Assembly (NCBI RefSeq): GCF_001659605.2
Contig: NC_035161.2
Location: forward strand, 26,335,691-26,399,690
Reading direction: 5' to 3'
DNA from: Manihot esculenta
Lineage: Eukaryota; Streptophyta; Magnoliopsida; Malpighiales; Euphorbiaceae
DNA length: 64,000 nucleotides
Of this stretch, positions 1 through 12,793 are shown piece by piece; within the stretch, counting starts at the first letter, position 1; every line of letters starts with the position of its first letter. The notes below the pieces were generated by a model. That model worked only from the letters and a program-made list of their open reading frames with translations, did no database searches and had not been told where the DNA came from. A program made the translations under genes and the position numbers.

Positions 1-2433
1 TGCTCCCGCTAGCTGGTCGAATAGATCGTCGATCCTTGGCAACAGGTACTTATTCTTGGTAGTGACTTTGTTCAACTGCCTGTAGTCGATACAAAGTCTA
101 AGGGATCCATCTTTCTTTTTCACAAACAGAACTGGAGCACTCCAAGGTGAGGTACTCGGTTGGATGAAGCCCTTATCTACCAGCTCTTGCAACTGCTCTT
201 TAAGCTCCTTCAATTCTGTTGGTGCCATTCTGTAGGGAGGGATAGAGATCAGTCTGGTTCCAGACACCAACTCAATTTCGAACTCTATCTCCCTAGCAGG
301 TGGTAAACCCGGCAGTTCGTCTGGGAAAACATCTAAAAACTCACTGACCACGGGCACTGAGGCGGGCTCTCTGACATGACTATCCAGCTCTCTCACATGA
401 GCCAGAAAACCCTGACAACCCCTCCTGAGCAACCTACGAGCCTGTAGGGCTGATATCAAACCTCTAGGTGTACCCCTCCTGTCTCCTCTGAAGACAACCT
501 CTGACCCATCCTGACATCTGAACCTGACTACCTTGTCTCTGCAGTCCAAGGTAGCACCATGGGTAGATAGCCAATCCATCCCCAGAATGACGTTAAAATC
601 TGTCAAATCTAGAACCACAAGGTCGGCTGAAAGACATCTCCCCTCCACAAAAACTGGACTACACTGGCAGACTGACTCTGCCACTGACGGGTCACACTTG
701 GGTCCACTGACCCATAGGGGACACTCTAACCCAGAGACCATCAAATCCAACCTCTCGACGGCTCTCGAAGCAATAAAAGAATGAGATACACCAGGGTCCA
801 TTAAGGCATAAACATCTGAACAACCAATGATGAGATTACCTGACACCACGATGTTTGATGCATTTGCCTCCTGCTGTGTCATGGTGAAGATCCGCGCTGG
901 AGCTGATGGACCTTCACCCCTGAAACCCGCTGAAGAAGAGGCTGCCCCTCTCCCTCTGCCTCTGCCACTGGCTTGAGTCGCGGCTGGAGCTGCTGGCTAA
1001 GCCACACTAACCAAAGCTGTCTGCTGGGACTGTGCCACAAAAGCTGCTCTGGGACACTCCCGTGCCAAGGGCCCCTACTGCCCACATCTGAAGCAGGCTG
1101 TCGTCCCAAACCGACATACTCCTTTGTGCGGCTTCCCACACTTCACACATACTGCATTATCTGCACCTGAGCTCGAGCCACTTCCTAATCCCAGACCCGA
1201 CTTGATCTTGTTCCAGAACTTGTTCTTCTTTGACTTCTTGGTGGTATTACCCCACCTCTTACTGCCTGAACTCAGAGAAGAAGGGTCTAACTTTCCCCCA
1301 CCTGGGGTCTTGGAACCAGAAGGCTGTGCCACTGACTGCTTGACTTTTCCTTCGATTATTGCACTAGCCTCCATTCTCCGGGCCATATCCACTATGGCAT
1401 GGAAGCTCTCCTGCTTTGCTGACTGGATCAAGGAGGAATACCTGGAATGAAGCCTCATGATATACCTCCTAGCCTTTTTCTGATCTGTGTCAAGATTCTG
1501 CCCAGCAAACGGCAACAACTCCAAGAACCTGTCTGTGTACTCATCTACACTCATCTCCTCTGTCTGCCTTAACTGCTCAAATTCAATCATCTTCAGCTCC
1601 CTTGAACTGTCAAGGAAAGCCCATCCTGCAAACTCATTTGCAAACTCTTCCCATGATAGGCTATCCAACCTCGGCTTCACATAGTTTTTAAACCACTCTC
1701 GGGCCTTCTTACATTTCAGTGTGAACTCGGCCATCTGAATGGCTCTACTGTTATCAGCTCCTATCTCATCTGTAATCATCTTGACCCTCCCAAGGTACTC
1801 AAACGGGTCATCACCAGTTTCATACTGGGGAGCACCCAGCTTCATGTAATCGGTCATTTTGACCTTGCTCCCTCCAAATGAGCTAGGCTTAGGTACTTGG
1901 GTTTCTGGGACCATGGGTTCTGCTGGTGGTGGAGGAGGTGCAGCATCCCCCGGGTTAGGGTTTGCTGTACTTGGGTAGAAAGATGGGGGTGGGTACATAG
2001 GGTACTGTGGGTATGGTGGGTAGAAAGGTGGGTATGGCATGTGAGAGTGATAAGGGTTAAAGCTGGGGTAATCCGATGTACCTCCCATCGAATACCCGAG
2101 ATTCTGTGAAAAAGGTGGGTACTGGGGTGGCTGAACAAATCCCGAGGCCTGAGTGCCTCCTTGAGACTCTCCCATACCCTCTTCAGACATACTCACTCCA
2201 AGACTGCCATCCCTCCTCTGATCCACATCCATATCATCCCCCACATCTTCTGACATTCCACCTTGAACTGTCCCCCTTCTACTCACATCAAAAGACCTTC
2301 TAGGGTCCCTTGACGCTCTCTCCCTGCTAGACCTGCAGGACATTGCCCTAGGCAATGCAGGAGGACGGGCATCCGTGCCCTCGTCCTGAGGTGGTACTTT
2401 AGTCAATCGTGCAAATCGACGAGTTCCTCTCAT
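1..2433 (-). pseudogene. T1 gag-pol, disrupted by in-frame stops
   Basis: The frame starts at the conserved MRGTRR and runs through a Pro/Tyr-rich segment and a retrotransposon Gag domain (motif [13 protein letters not shown]) to a CCHC zinc knuckle. It stops inside the knuckle at 1075, where CFRCGQ is followed by TAG although T2, T4 and T5 have a Glu codon there. A second TAG replaces a Gln codon near 1000. Downstream, the same frame still shows protease (DPGVSHSF, with Val replacing the usual Ala after the catalytic DPG) and the start of reverse transcriptase up to the left edge. The product would normally be the capsid/protease/RT polyprotein. The two stops are C-to-T type changes on the coding strand or its complement, as expected after decay of a methylated element. 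Confidence 0.85.
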
Positions 2434-2682
2434 CTTGCTTACTGAAAAACAACACACATCACATAAAACATTAGCATCAAATGGTTCATGTGGAGACACA
2501 TGAACCCGCATCACATACATCACATATCATTAATGCACATGCATATAATCATGGCATTTCACATCATCATTCAAGACAGGACTCTACATCCTATCCTAGT
2601 GGACATGATTTTCCTATTGTGTTTGACCTTCTATAACATCTATGAGCCCAACACTCTCTAGGTCCGACCATATGAACCTAGG

Positions 2683-2694
2683 GCTCTGATACCA
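2683..2694 (-). other. T1 primer binding site (initiator-Met tRNA)
   Basis: On the minus strand this reads TGGTATCAGAGC, the standard plant retrotransposon site complementary to the 3' end of initiator-Met tRNA. It lies three bases inside the 5' LTR edge, which fixes both the orientation and the LTR boundary. Confidence 0.93.
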
Positions 2695-2697
2695 ATC

Positions 2698-4980
2698 TGT
2701 AACGATCCGGAAACCGGACCGCTACCGGCGCTGGGATCCAGATCGGCATAAGGCCGCCGGGACCCATAGCAAGCCAAACATACATCCTGTATACTTGTTA
2801 AATCCCATACATGATCAAACATATACATAAAAATTTTGAACTTTCTCTTTCATTCACCAAGCTTAACCTGTGCATGCACGACTCATAACCATAAACATCA
2901 AACCCCACACTGGAGCCCTCAACAAATGCTCCAATGGGGTAACATATCATACATAAAGCCTGGTTTACATAGACATCATAAAATATTTTATAGATCATGT
3001 ATCAAAGGGGATAACCATACACATAGAGTCAAGCACAATTCTAATCCTCAATATCAATATTACATGACTATACTATACTTTATATTACATCATTTTCATG
3101 TCCACAACTAGCTATTACATGACTTCTAATCCTGCTGACTTCCTGGACTAGCCCGTACCTGCAAACCTGGGGGATTAAGGGAAAGGGGGTGAGCTACTAG
3201 AGCCCAGTGAGCATAATAATAAAACATTATATTTAAAGTTCATGCTTTCATGAAATGCATCACATCACAGACAAATCACCTTAAGGATGAACCTGTCACC
3301 AATAGCCCTCTACATTTCCATTAGTGCCAGAACGTAGAATGGGTCCTGGTCCTTCTCTTACATAACATATCATAACATTCCAAGGTGCCAGGGACGTAGA
3401 ATGGGTCTTCCTGGACTTTCTCTTACATAGTGCCAGGGACGTAGAATAGGTCTTCCTGGACTTCCATACCGTGTCATCATCATATCATATCATACCATAC
3501 TAGAGCTAATGGATCACTCAATGTTCATCCACAACAATAACATAATATGCAATGCAACATATTCGTGAATTCTAATGCAAACAACCTAATATATCTCATT
3601 GCATTCATGATGCGTGAATCATGCTAAAACATTTATTATTTGCTTTGAAACATAAAGAGTCATTCTACTCACCTCTGGCTAGCTCTGACAAGACACTGAA
3701 GCAGCTGACTCACTGCTGGGGTCCTCGGTTCCTCGGGTCCGAACCTACACAGGTGGACTCAAATGAGGGACCAAACATACATGAACATGACTCTAAAATA
3801 CTCTCCAAAAAAACCCCTAAAATACCTTAAAACAATCATAGAAATCTTGCAAAGGAAGGCTGAACAGGGCACTTTCGGCGGCAGGTTCAGCGGCCGAAAG
3901 TCCCTCCAGAGCCGAAATTCATGCACCTTCGGCGGCCGAAGGTTCCTTCCAGAGACGAAACTCATGCATGTTCAGCGGCACCTTCAGCGGCCGAAACTCC
4001 CTTCCAGAGCCGAAAGTCCTCTTTCGGGGGCAGGGTTCGGCAGCCAAAGGCTGGCCTCCACAAGCAGGTTCGGCGGCCGAAAGTCCCTTCGGCTGCCGAA
4101 CCTGAGTTCTTCCAAAGGGCAGAACTCAGCCTCCACAATGCACATTTGCCTCCCAAACCAAACCAACTCAAAACCAACACTTCCAAAACATGCATACATA
4201 CTTCCATAAGCAAAAAGGGGTCTTAAACTAGCCTAAACCCCAACCAAAACACATCAAACATATATAAACAATCCATATTGCTCAAAAACTCAACATAAAC
4301 CCATAAACTCAATAATAACCTAAACATGCATTTCTACCCCATAAACTTTCATAAAACTTGCTTAAAACATGAAATGAGCTAAGGATCTACTCTTACCTCT
4401 TGGAGATCGAGAGGAGAGGCGATCTAACTCGGAGATGGGAGAAATCTAACTCCTTGGGTCTCCAAGCTTCAAAACTTGCTCTTTTTGTTCAAATATCTTC
4501 AAACCAAGATAAAACTTGTTAAAACTCGAAAGATTGGAGTAAAAGCATCAAGAATCAACCATGGGAGAGCATGGACTCACCGTTGGCCAAAAATGGGGAG
4601 AAAACTCGCCCGTTTCGGCCATGGAGCCCTTATATAGGGGCTGGCCAGACCACCTTTGAAAGCCTAAAGTGCCTCCAAAACTCATGCAAGTTCGGCGGCC
4701 GAACATTAGGTTCGGCGGCCGAACCTGAGCCACTTTCGGAAGCCCAACTTGCCCCCCTAAACTATCCCATGTTCGGCGGCCGAACTTGAGGTTTGGCGGC
4801 CGAACCTGGAAATGCCTCCATGGTCTTTTTCATTTAAAACTCAGCTTCTTTCTTACTTAAAATCATAAAATACATTAAAACATTTTATAAAAAATTATCT
4901 TACCCTTCTAGAGGTTTTCGACATCCTAGATTCCACCGAACGGTAGGAATTTCGATACCGGAGTCTAGCCGGGTATTACA
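2698..4980 (-). repeat. T1 5' LTR
   Basis: The LTR runs TGTAATACCC...GTTACA on the minus strand. It has a TATA box at 4630-4636 (TATATAA on the minus strand), two clusters of the motif TTCGGCGGCCGAA (about 3873-4105 and 4688-4805) and three diverged copies of a TGCCAGGGACGTAGAATGGG repeat between about 3328 and 3460. Conserved splice-like donors and acceptors match those of the other copies: AGGTAAG at 4392-4398 and GAGGTGAGT around 3667. Confidence 0.9.
4630..4636 (-). promoter_or_regulatory. T1 LTR TATA box
   Basis: The minus strand reads TATATAA within a GC-rich surround. It occupies the same LTR position as TATAAAA in T4 and T5, about 345 bases into the LTR. Most of the LTR would therefore be transcribed leader. 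Confidence 0.6.
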
Positions 4981-5153
4981 GTAGGAGAGAGTGCTGAGGT
5001 GGAATTATGTGTTGCTGAGCTGTCTCATGTGATTGGAGTGCAAAAAGACTCGTGTTGACTTGGTCTCCAAGTTTGGCAGATTTGCTGGTTTTCTGGTTGC
5101 TGGTGCTATTTGCCCGACGTTGTTTGGGCAAACAGGCTATCTGTCGTGGCTGT
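4981..5153 (-). mobile_element. A0: fragment of Athila-like LTR, left of T2
   Basis: This short stretch between T1 and T2 is the continuation of the LTR seen at 15075-15390. The T2 target duplication GCTGT is found at 5149-5153 and again at 15075-15079, so the two pieces were joined before T2 landed. It shares the recurring TTTGGGCAAAC motif with the other piece. No coding potential is seen. Confidence 0.7.
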
Positions 5154-7430
5154 TGTAACAGCCCGCTTACCGGACCATTACCGGCACTAGGATCCAGATC
5201 GGCTTAAGGCCGCCGGGACCCGTAGTAAGCCTACTGTTAACTCTGTGTACCTGATAAATTCCATACATGATCAAACTTAAGCTTAAAACTGTTACTTACT
5301 CTTTTCTCTTTTTTTTTTTTCTTTGCTTGACTTTCTGTAACACTGAAACTTTTCTCATCAACTAAGCCTGGACTATGCATGCTCTGTCTATATGCACTCG
5401 AAGAGTAATACCTGCTATGGTACCATACAGTAACTACAGAGATAGAGATACTACCATGCACCAAGCCTAGCTCTCATAACAACATTATCTCAAACATATA
5501 TAACATAAAAGGATCATGTATAAAGGAATAACAAGCACTAGGGCCAAGCACAATTCTATAACTCAGTACATAACTTACTATTACATCATTTCGCTACATT
5601 ACATAAACTCTGTACTGTACATCATTATCATGTCCACTACTCTATACTATTACATATGCCTTTTACCCTTGCTATCTCTTTCTCTTTCTCTTCTCTGAGG
5701 CCCTGTAAAATGGGGTTAGGGAGAGGGATGAGCTGCTAAAGCCCAGTGAGCGGAATCTATAAAAACATCACATTTAAAACATGCTATCATATGATGCATC
5801 ACTGCACAAACATTTCACATCTCGGATTGGACATGATCTCAAAACTCCCTCTGTCAGTGCCCGGCCCCCAAAGGAGCTCACACAGGTCTTTCACTAACTA
5901 CTCATGGTGCCCGACCCTATAAGGGCTCACACAGGACTCATCCAAGGTCAATGCCCGGCCCCAAAGGAGCTCACACAGGTCATACAAGAATGACAGACTT
6001 ATGGGCTATTGAGATCGCCTCGGTCCAATCCACATATACAAGTAATAATGCAATGCATCAACTTGGTGTATACTAATGCAAAACATCCTACATAAACATG
6101 GCATTAATGATGCATGAATCATGCTAAAACAGTTCTTAACTTTTAAAATAAAGTTCTGTTCCACTCACCTCTGTCAACTGCTGAGCAGTCTCTGTAACTC
6201 TAACTCTGTGGGCCTCCTTGGTCTCTCGGGTCCGTACCTACACAGGTGGACTCAAATGAGGACCAAACTTACTTAAACATAACTCTTACTATCTCCCCAA
6301 AACCCCTCTAAAACATCATAGGCATGCATGGAAAAATGGGTAAAAGAAGGCTGGACTGGGCACTTTCGGCGGCTGGTTCGGCGGCCGAAACCTCCCTCCA
6401 GAGACGAAACTCATGCATGTTCGGCGGCACCTTCGGCGGCCGAAAGTCTCATCCAGAGACGAAACTCATGCACTTTCGGCGGCCGAACTTCCTCTTTCGG
6501 CGGCCGAAAGTCTCTTTCTCACCCAAAAGCCTAGCTTTCGGGGGCAAGGTTTGGCAGCCGAAACTGCCTCCACAAGGGGTTCGGCGGCCGAACCTTGCTT
6601 CGGCGGCCGAACCTGGATTCTCCAGAAAGGTAGAATCCGAGCACAACTCATGCTCTCAGCCTCCAAACTCTTAGCAAACACCCATAACATGCATACCAAC
6701 ACTTCTCAACTAACATATAACATAACTCATGCATATAGAGGCCTAAAAACTAGTTCAAGCCCCAAAAACCACAACAAAACGCATATGAGCAACATATGCT
6801 CAAACTCATGCTTATACCCCAAAACATGCCATAAACCTCTCCAAAACTTCTAAAACTTGTTTTAAACATAAGGGGAGGTGAGGATCCATGCTTACCTCTT
6901 GAAGAACTAGAGGATTGATGATCCAAGCTTGGAGATGGGGAAAAACTCAATCAAACTCTCCAAGTGCTCAACTTTGCTTCCTTTTGCTCAAATCTCTAAA
7001 ACAAAGCTCAAATCAAGTTAAAACCTGCAAGATTTGAGGAAAACATGAGAAATCACACCAAGGAGAGCTTGAACCTACCTTTGACCCAAAAACAGAGTGT
7101 TTAACACTCAAGTCTCGGGCAAAAGGGGCTTTTGTAGTGGCCAACCGACCCTTCCTTCGGCGGCCTAACGTGCATGCGAAACCATGCAACTTTCGACGGC
7201 CGAACTTCACCTTCGGCGGCCGAACCTGGCTTTTGTCCCCTTGGCCTTTTCATTTCAAAACTCAATTTTCTTAACTCAAAACATGTAAACATGATAAAAA
7301 CACTAAAATACATCTTAAAAACCTTTCTTATACCCTTAGGGCAAGCTCCGACATCCACGAATCCCGACTTCCAACGGAAAATCCGTCGGAACGTAGGAAT
7401 TCCGATACCGGGGACTCGCCGGGTATTACA
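5154..7430 (-). repeat. T2 3' LTR
   Basis: This 2277-bp LTR is nearly identical to 12794-15074. Differences noticed are a shorter T-run near 5309, C for T near 5691, GACGG for GGCGG near 7196 and TTCC for TTTC near 7400. It carries three copies of a TGCCCGGCCCCAAAGGAGCT-type repeat (about 5860-5980) and TTCGGCGGCCGAA clusters at about 6362-6625 and 7150-7235. The TATA position reads TACAAAA on the minus strand (7130-7136), a weaker box than in T4 and T5. Confidence 0.93.
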
Positions 7431-7446
7431 TTCTCCCCCCCTTAAG
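7431..7446 (-). other. T2 polypurine tract
   Basis: The minus strand reads CTTAAGGGGGGGAGAA immediately before the 3' LTR. This is the purine run that primes plus-strand synthesis. The same tract is present at the matching place in T4 and T5 and, with one change, in T3. Confidence 0.88.
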
Positions 7447-7536
7447 AACATTCGTCCCCGAATGTTCCTCTCTAACTCAAACATACTCCAAACATAACAT
7501 AAGGCACATAAAGAACAAAAGAAACTCGAACTAACC

Positions 7537-10500
7537 TCAAAAGAGATGGGGGTACTGTCGGAGCATAGACTCCCTTGTCTCCCAGGTGCACTCTTCGATA
7601 TTATGGTGGTTCCAGAGGACTTTTACCATCGGGATCTCCTTGTTCCTTAGCTTTCTGATCTGGGTGTCAATGATCCGTACTGGCTGCTCTACATACGTGA
7701 GATCACCTAGGATCTCCACATCTGGTTCGCTGAGAACCTTACTCGGATCTGACACAAACTTCCTTAGCATCGAAACATGGAAGACTGGATGGATTCTTTC
7801 CATAGACCTAGGCAAATCAAGCTTATACGACACATTTCCGACCTTCTGCAAAATCTCAAAAGGTCCAATGTACCGCGGAGCCAGTTTACCTTTCCTCCCA
7901 AAACGAACCACCCCTTTCATTGGAGACACCTTCAACAAGACCAGATCCCCCTCCTCAAACTCTATGTGCTTTCTGCGAACGTCTGCATAGCTCTTCTGCC
8001 GACTAACAGCAGTCTTGAGTCTCTCTCTGATGATGGGCACCACCCTGTTCGTGATCTCTACTAACTCAGGCCCTGCTAGGGACCTTTCTCCAACCTCTTC
8101 CCAACAAACTGGTGACCTGCACTTCCTCCCATACAGAGCTTCATATGGGGCCATCCCTATGCTAGCATGATGACTATTGTTGTAGGCAAACTCCACTAAG
8201 GGTAGATGCTGCCTCCAAGATCCGCCAAAATCTAGCACACACATTCGAAGCATATCTTCTATGGTCTGGATGGTCCTCTCTGACTGTCCGTCAGTCTGTG
8301 GATGGAAAGCAGTGCTAAAGTCTAATCTTGTGCCCATAGCCTCTTGCAGACTTCGCCAAAACCTGGAGGTAAACTGGGGTCCTCTGTCAGACACTAGAGA
8401 AACAGGAGCCCCATGTAACCGCACAACTTCCTCAACATATACCTGCGCTAACTTGTCCACAGAGTAGCCACTCCTGACAGGAATGAAGTGAGCAGATTTA
8501 GTCAGTCTATCCACAATCACCCATATGGAGTCTAGTCTGTTGGACGTCGCCGGTAACCCCACTACAAAATCCATCGCTATGTTCTCCCATTTCCATTCTG
8601 GAATCGGCAGTGGGTTAAGCATTCCAGCCGGCTTCTGGTGCTCTAGCTTCACCCTTTGACATATCTCGCAGGCTGACACAAACTGTGCCACTTCTCTCTT
8701 CATTGCTGGCCACCAATAAACTCTCTTCAAATCTTGATACATCTTGGTGGCTCCAGGGTGAATGCTATATCTCGCATTATGAGCTTCTCTCATAATGTCT
8801 CCTTTCAAACTGATGTCATCTGGTACACATAGTCGATGCCCGTATCGGAGAATCCCTTGGTCGTCGAATCTGAACTCTTCGCTCTTGCCTGACTGAACAG
8901 TCCTGGCAATCTTGATCAACGCTGGATCCTCATGTTGTTTCTGAGCCACTTGCTCCAGAAACACGGGTGTAACTTTCATCTGTGCAATCAAAACACCTGT
9001 ACCAGTTAACTCTAACTGTAGCCCTTCCTCAACTAACCTGTAGAAGTCCTTCACCACCGGCCTCCTTTCTGCTGTAATGTGAGATAAACTGCCTAGTGAT
9101 TTCCGGCTTAAGGCATCGGCTACAACATTTGCCTTTCCCGGATGATACTGGATCCTGCAATCATAATCACTAAGCAATTCTACCCACCGTCTCTGCCTCA
9201 AGTTTAACTCTCTCTGACTCAGGATGTGCTGTAGGCTCTTATGATCGGTAAAGATCTCACATTTCACCCCATAGAGGTAATGCCTCCACATCTTGAGTGC
9301 AAATATAACAGCTGCCATCTCAAGATCGTGTGTTGGATAGTTCAGCTCGTGCTTCTTCAGCTGTCTAGAAGCATAAGCTATTACTCTGTCATTCTGCATT
9401 AACACACAACCCAATCCCACTCGGGACGCATCACAGAACACTGTGAAGTCTTCATCACTAGTAGGCAGAGCTAACACCGGTGCTGAAGTTAATCTTCTCT
9501 TTAACTCTTCAAAGCTCTCTTCACATTGGTCAGACCATGTGACTCTCTGGTTCTTTCTGGTTAATCTGGTCATAGGAGCCGCTATCTTAGAGAAGTCCTG
9601 AACGAACCTCCTGTAGTAGCCTGCCAAACCCAAGAAACTCTTGACCTCTGTCACTGTGGTGGGTCTAGGCCAATTGGCTACAGCTTCTATCTTCTTGGGG
9701 TCCACTGCTATACCTTGATCTGACACTACATGCCCCAAGAATGAAATGCTCCTTAGCCAGAACTCACACTTGGAGAACTTGGCATATAAACCATGCTCTC
9801 TCAAGGTCTGCAGGACTATCCTCAGATGATGGGCATGCTCCTCTGCATTCCTGGAATACACCAAGATATCATCTATGAAGACAATAACAAAGTGATCCAG
9901 GTATTCTCTGAAAACTCGGTTCATGAGATCCATGAATGCTGCAGGGGCGTTAGTCAACCCGAACGGCATCACTAAGAACTCATAATGCCCATATCTGGTC
10001 CTGAAAGCTGTCTTAGGTACATCCTCTTCCCTGATTCTCAGCTGATGATAGCCCGATCTCAGATCTATCTTAGAAAAACAACCTGCTCCTGCTAGCTGGT
10101 CGAATAGATCATCGATCCTGGGTAGAGGATACTTATTCTTGGTAGTGACTTTGTTCAACTGCCTGTAGTCGATACAAAGTCTAAGGGATCCATCCTTTTT
10201 CTTGACAAACAACACTGGAGCACCCCAGGGTGAGGTACTTGGACGGATGAAACCCTTATCTACCAACTCCTGTAGCTGCTCTTTCAACTCCTTAAGCTCT
10301 GCTGGTGCCATCCTGTAGGGAGGAATAGAGATCGGTCTGGTACCAGGCACTAACTCGATCTCGAACTCTATTTCCCTATCAGGTGGTAGTCCTGGAAGCT
10401 CATCTGGAAACACATCTGGGAACTCTCTGACTACGGGCACTGAACTGGGGTCCCTAACCTGACTGTCTAGCTCTCTCACATGAGCTAGATACCCCTGACA

Positions 10501-12525
10501 TCCCCTCCTGAGCAACCTACGAGCCTGTAGGGCTGATATCAGACCTCTAGGCGTACCCCTCCTGTCTCCTCTGAAGACAAACTCAGATCCATCCTCATCT
10601 CTGAACTTAACTACCTTGTCTCTGCAGTCCAAGGTAGCACCATATGCAGATAGCCAATCCATCCCTAGAATGACGTCAAAATCTGTCAACTCTAGAACCA
10701 CAAGGTCAGCTGGAAGGCATCTACCATCTATAAATACTGGACTATGTCGACAGACTGTCTCTGCCAACGATGGATCACATTTAGGGCCACTAACCCATAG
10801 GGGACACGCTAACCCAGACGTCATCAAACCCACTCTCTCTATGGCTCTGGGAGCAACAAAGGAATGCGAAGCACCAGGGTCTAACAAAACATACACCTCA
10901 GAACACCCAATGAGGAGATTACCTGACACCACGGTGTTAGAAGTGTTTGCCTCCTGCTGTGTCATCGTGAAAATCCGCGCCGGAGCTGACGGACCTCCAC
11001 CTCGGGGACCCGCAGATGAAGAGGCTGACCCTCTCCCTCTGCCTCTGCCCTGCGTCATACCTGAAACTGGTGGCTGTGGCATGCTAGCTGGAGCTGTCTG
11101 ATGGGATGGTGCCGTGAAAGATGCCTGAGGGCACTCACGAGCCATGTGTCCCTCCTGGCCACACCTGTAACATCCTGTAATCCCAAAGCGACAAACTCCT
11201 CTGTGCGCTTTCCCGCACCTATCACACACTGGAACCTCTGAACCTGAACTCATGCCACTGCCTAATCCCAGACCTGCTTTAATCTTATTCCAGAATTTAT
11301 TCTTCTTCGACTTCTGCGTGGAACCACTCCACTTCGTACCACTGGAAGTTGCTGCACCCTGTGAAGAGGGCTCTGACTTACCCCTACCTGGGGTCTTAGA
11401 ACCAGAAGACTGTGCCGGCTGCTGTTTCACTGTACCCTGTATAATGGCACTAGCCTCCATTCTTCGTGCTAAATCCACCACGGTGTGGAAACTCTCCCTC
11501 TCGGCTGCATGGATCAAAGAGGAATACCTGGAATGCAGTTTCATAGCATACCTCCTGGCCTTTTTCTGTTCCGTATCATAGGCCTGTCCTGCATACCGCA
11601 GCAACTCCAGAAACCTGTCAGTAAACTCATCAATACTCATATCCTCTGTCTGCTTGAGCTGCTCAAACTCTATCATCTTTAGCTCTTTCGAACTATCTGG
11701 AAATGCCCATCCGGCAAACTCATTAGCAAACTCCTCCCAAGACATGTTATCCAACCTAGGGTCCACATAGACGCCAAACCATTCCTTCGCCTTCTTACAT
11801 TTTAAAGTGAACCCTGCCATCTGAATGGCTCTGGTATCATCTGCCCCTAGCTCATCTGCTATCATCTTGACTGCTTTAATGTACTCAAACGGATCATCTC
11901 CTGATTGATACTTAGGAGCATCTAACTTTAGGTAATCAGTCATCTTTACCTTGCTCCTCACAGATGGGCCAGGTTGAGATGTTTGGCTAACTGGGGCTTC
12001 TGGTTGTACCACTGGTGGTGGTGGGGGAGGTGCAGAACTTTCTGGTGTAGAGTATGCTGGACTGGAGTAAAAAGGTGAGGGTGGATACATGGGATATGGC
12101 GGATATGGGGGGTAATACGGTGGATAAGGCATATATGTGGAATATGGGTGAAAACTAGGATAATCCGATGTACCTCCCATCGAATATCCTGGGCCCTGTG
12201 GGTAGGGCTGATAGTGGGGTGGATAACCATACCCCGAGGCCTGACCGCCTCCCTGTGATGATCCCACATCCTCCTCCATAGTGCCAACACCTAACCCTCC
12301 ATCCCTTCTTGGATCCACATCCATCTCTTCCCTTGTCTCACTAGATCTTCTTCTCTGTTCTGTCTCCCTCCTGCTTTCATCAAAAGACCTTCTAGGGTCC
12401 CTTGATGCTCTTTCTCTGCCTGCCCTTTGGGACATAGCTCTTGGCAAAGCAGGGGGACGCCCTTCCATACCCTCATTCTCGGGCGGAGCTCCAGTCAATC
12501 TAGCTGATCGACGGGTTCCTCTCAT
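7537..12525 (-). CDS. T2 gag-pol polyprotein with chromodomain
   Basis: This 1662-residue frame is read from the ATG of MRGTRRSAR. That start is conserved in all copies, although an upstream in-frame ATG would extend the frame to 12612. Domains in order are: a basic start, a Pro/Tyr-rich stretch (about 110-190), Gag (about 210-370), a CCHC knuckle ([15 protein letters not shown], near 460), aspartic protease ([10 protein letters not shown], near 548), reverse transcriptase (about 720-900, catalytic FIDD near 885), RNase H ([10 protein letters not shown] near 1028), integrase with an HHCC finger (about 1250-1290) and DDE residues in MDFVVG, SDRGPQF and QTDGQSERT, and a C-terminal chromodomain (about 1612-1662, ending YPHLF). 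It supplies capsid, maturation, cDNA synthesis and integration for the element. No disabling change was found. The Tekay/Del assignment is from family knowledge. Confidence 0.95.
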   Translation of the reverse strand: MRGTRRSARLTGAPPENEGMEGRPPALPRAMSQRAGRERASRDPRRSFDESRRETEQRRRSSETREEMDVDPRRDGGLGVGTMEEDVGSSQGGGQASGYGYPPHYQPYPQGPGYSMGGTSDYPSFHPYSTYMPYPPYYPPYPPYPMYPPSPFYSSPAYSTPESSAPPPPPPVVQPEAPVSQTSQPGPSVRSKVKMTDYLKLDAPKYQSGDDPFEYIKAVKMIADELGADDTRAIQMAGFTLKCKKAKEWFGVYVDPRLDNMSWEEFANEFAGWAFPDSSKELKMIEFEQLKQTEDMSIDEFTDRFLELLRYAGQAYDTEQKKARRYAMKLHSRYSSLIHAAERESFHTVVDLARRMEASAIIQGTVKQQPAQSSGSKTPGRGKSEPSSQGAATSSGTKWSGSTQKSKKNKFWNKIKAGLGLGSGMSSGSEVPVCDRCGKAHRGVCRFGITGCYRCGQEGHMARECPQASFTAPSHQTAPASMPQPPVSGMTQGRGRGRGSASSSAGPRGGGPSAPARIFTMTQQEANTSNTVVSGNLLIGCSEVYVLLDPGASHSFVAPRAIERVGLMTSGLACPLWVSGPKCDPSLAETVCRHSPVFIDGRCLPADLVVLELTDFDVILGMDWLSAYGATLDCRDKVVKFRDEDGSEFVFRGDRRGTPRGLISALQARRLLRRGCQGYLAHVRELDSQVRDPSSVPVVREFPDVFPDELPGLPPDREIEFEIELVPGTRPISIPPYRMAPAELKELKEQLQELVDKGFIRPSTSPWGAPVLFVKKKDGSLRLCIDYRQLNKVTTKNKYPLPRIDDLFDQLAGAGCFSKIDLRSGYHQLRIREEDVPKTAFRTRYGHYEFLVMPFGLTNAPAAFMDLMNRVFREYLDHFVIVFIDDILVYSRNAEEHAHHLRIVLQTLREHGLYAKFSKCEFWLRSISFLGHVVSDQGIAVDPKKIEAVANWPRPTTVTEVKSFLGLAGYYRRFVQDFSKIAAPMTRLTRKNQRVTWSDQCEESFEELKRRLTSAPVLALPTSDEDFTVFCDASRVGLGCVLMQNDRVIAYASRQLKKHELNYPTHDLEMAAVIFALKMWRHYLYGVKCEIFTDHKSLQHILSQRELNLRQRRWVELLSDYDCRIQYHPGKANVVADALSRKSLGSLSHITAERRPVVKDFYRLVEEGLQLELTGTGVLIAQMKVTPVFLEQVAQKQHEDPALIKIARTVQSGKSEEFRFDDQGILRYGHRLCVPDDISLKGDIMREAHNARYSIHPGATKMYQDLKRVYWWPAMKREVAQFVSACEICQRVKLEHQKPAGMLNPLPIPEWKWENIAMDFVVGLPATSNRLDSIWVIVDRLTKSAHFIPVRSGYSVDKLAQVYVEEVVRLHGAPVSLVSDRGPQFTSRFWRSLQEAMGTRLDFSTAFHPQTDGQSERTIQTIEDMLRMCVLDFGGSWRQHLPLVEFAYNNSHHASIGMAPYEALYGRKCRSPVCWEEVGERSLAGPELVEITNRVVPIIRERLKTAVSRQKSYADVRRKHIEFEEGDLVLLKVSPMKGVVRFGRKGKLAPRYIGPFEILQKVGNVSYKLDLPRSMERIHPVFHVSMLRKFVSDPSKVLSEPDVEILGDLTYVEQPVRIIDTQIRKLRNKEIPMVKVLWNHHNIEECTWETRESMLRQYPHLF

Positions 12526-12778
12526 CTTAGCTTCTGAAAACATAACATAAACTTTAGCATCATAGGATCCATGCAACAACATGAACCCGCAACTCATACC
12601 ATAACATATCATAACATATCATTAAATGCACATGCATAAAATCATGGCATAACACATCAAGACAGGACTCAACATCCTATCCTAGTGGACATGATCTTCC
12701 TATTGTGCTTGCCCTTTAAAACAACCTCTTTCCGATGTGAGATCTCTAGCTCAGCACACCGTACTCTAGAGGCCCTAT

Positions 12779-12790
12779 GCTCTGATACCA
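12779..12790 (-). other. T2 primer binding site (initiator-Met tRNA)
   Basis: The minus strand reads TGGTATCAGAGC, three bases inside the 5' LTR. It matches the site in T1, T4 and T5. Confidence 0.93.
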
Positions 12791-12793
12791 ATC

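Larger units (their letters stand above)
1..4980 (-). mobile_element. T1: Ty3/gypsy chromovirus (Tekay type), 5' part only
   Basis: This is a minus-strand LTR retrotransposon cut by the left edge of the window. Visible from right to left are the 5' LTR (2698-4980), the tRNA primer site (2683-2694), gag (from 2433) and pol as far as the start of reverse transcriptase. Its family is the same as T2 to T5, as shown by the shared LTR ends, gag N-terminus (MRGTRR) and protease and RT sequence. It sits in A0, an older Athila-like element whose LTR resumes at 4981. In-frame stops show that this copy cannot make a full polyprotein. Its 3' LTR lies outside the window, so the target duplication cannot be checked. 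Confidence 0.9.

Noticed and set aside
2683..2694. tRNA-like sequence near LTR edges
   Set aside because: It is only the short primer complement to initiator-Met tRNA; no cloverleaf or tRNA gene is present.
3763..4226. Overlapping frames on both strands rich in Ala-Ala-Glu, Arg-Arg-Pro-Lys and Gly-Gly-Arg
   Set aside because: They arise from the TTCGGCGGCCGAA motif clusters read in different frames, and recur in every T-family LTR.
5516..5698. 60-codon frame repeated at 13160-13342
   Set aside because: It is AT- and pyrimidine-rich LTR sequence, and its duplication reflects only the LTR pair.
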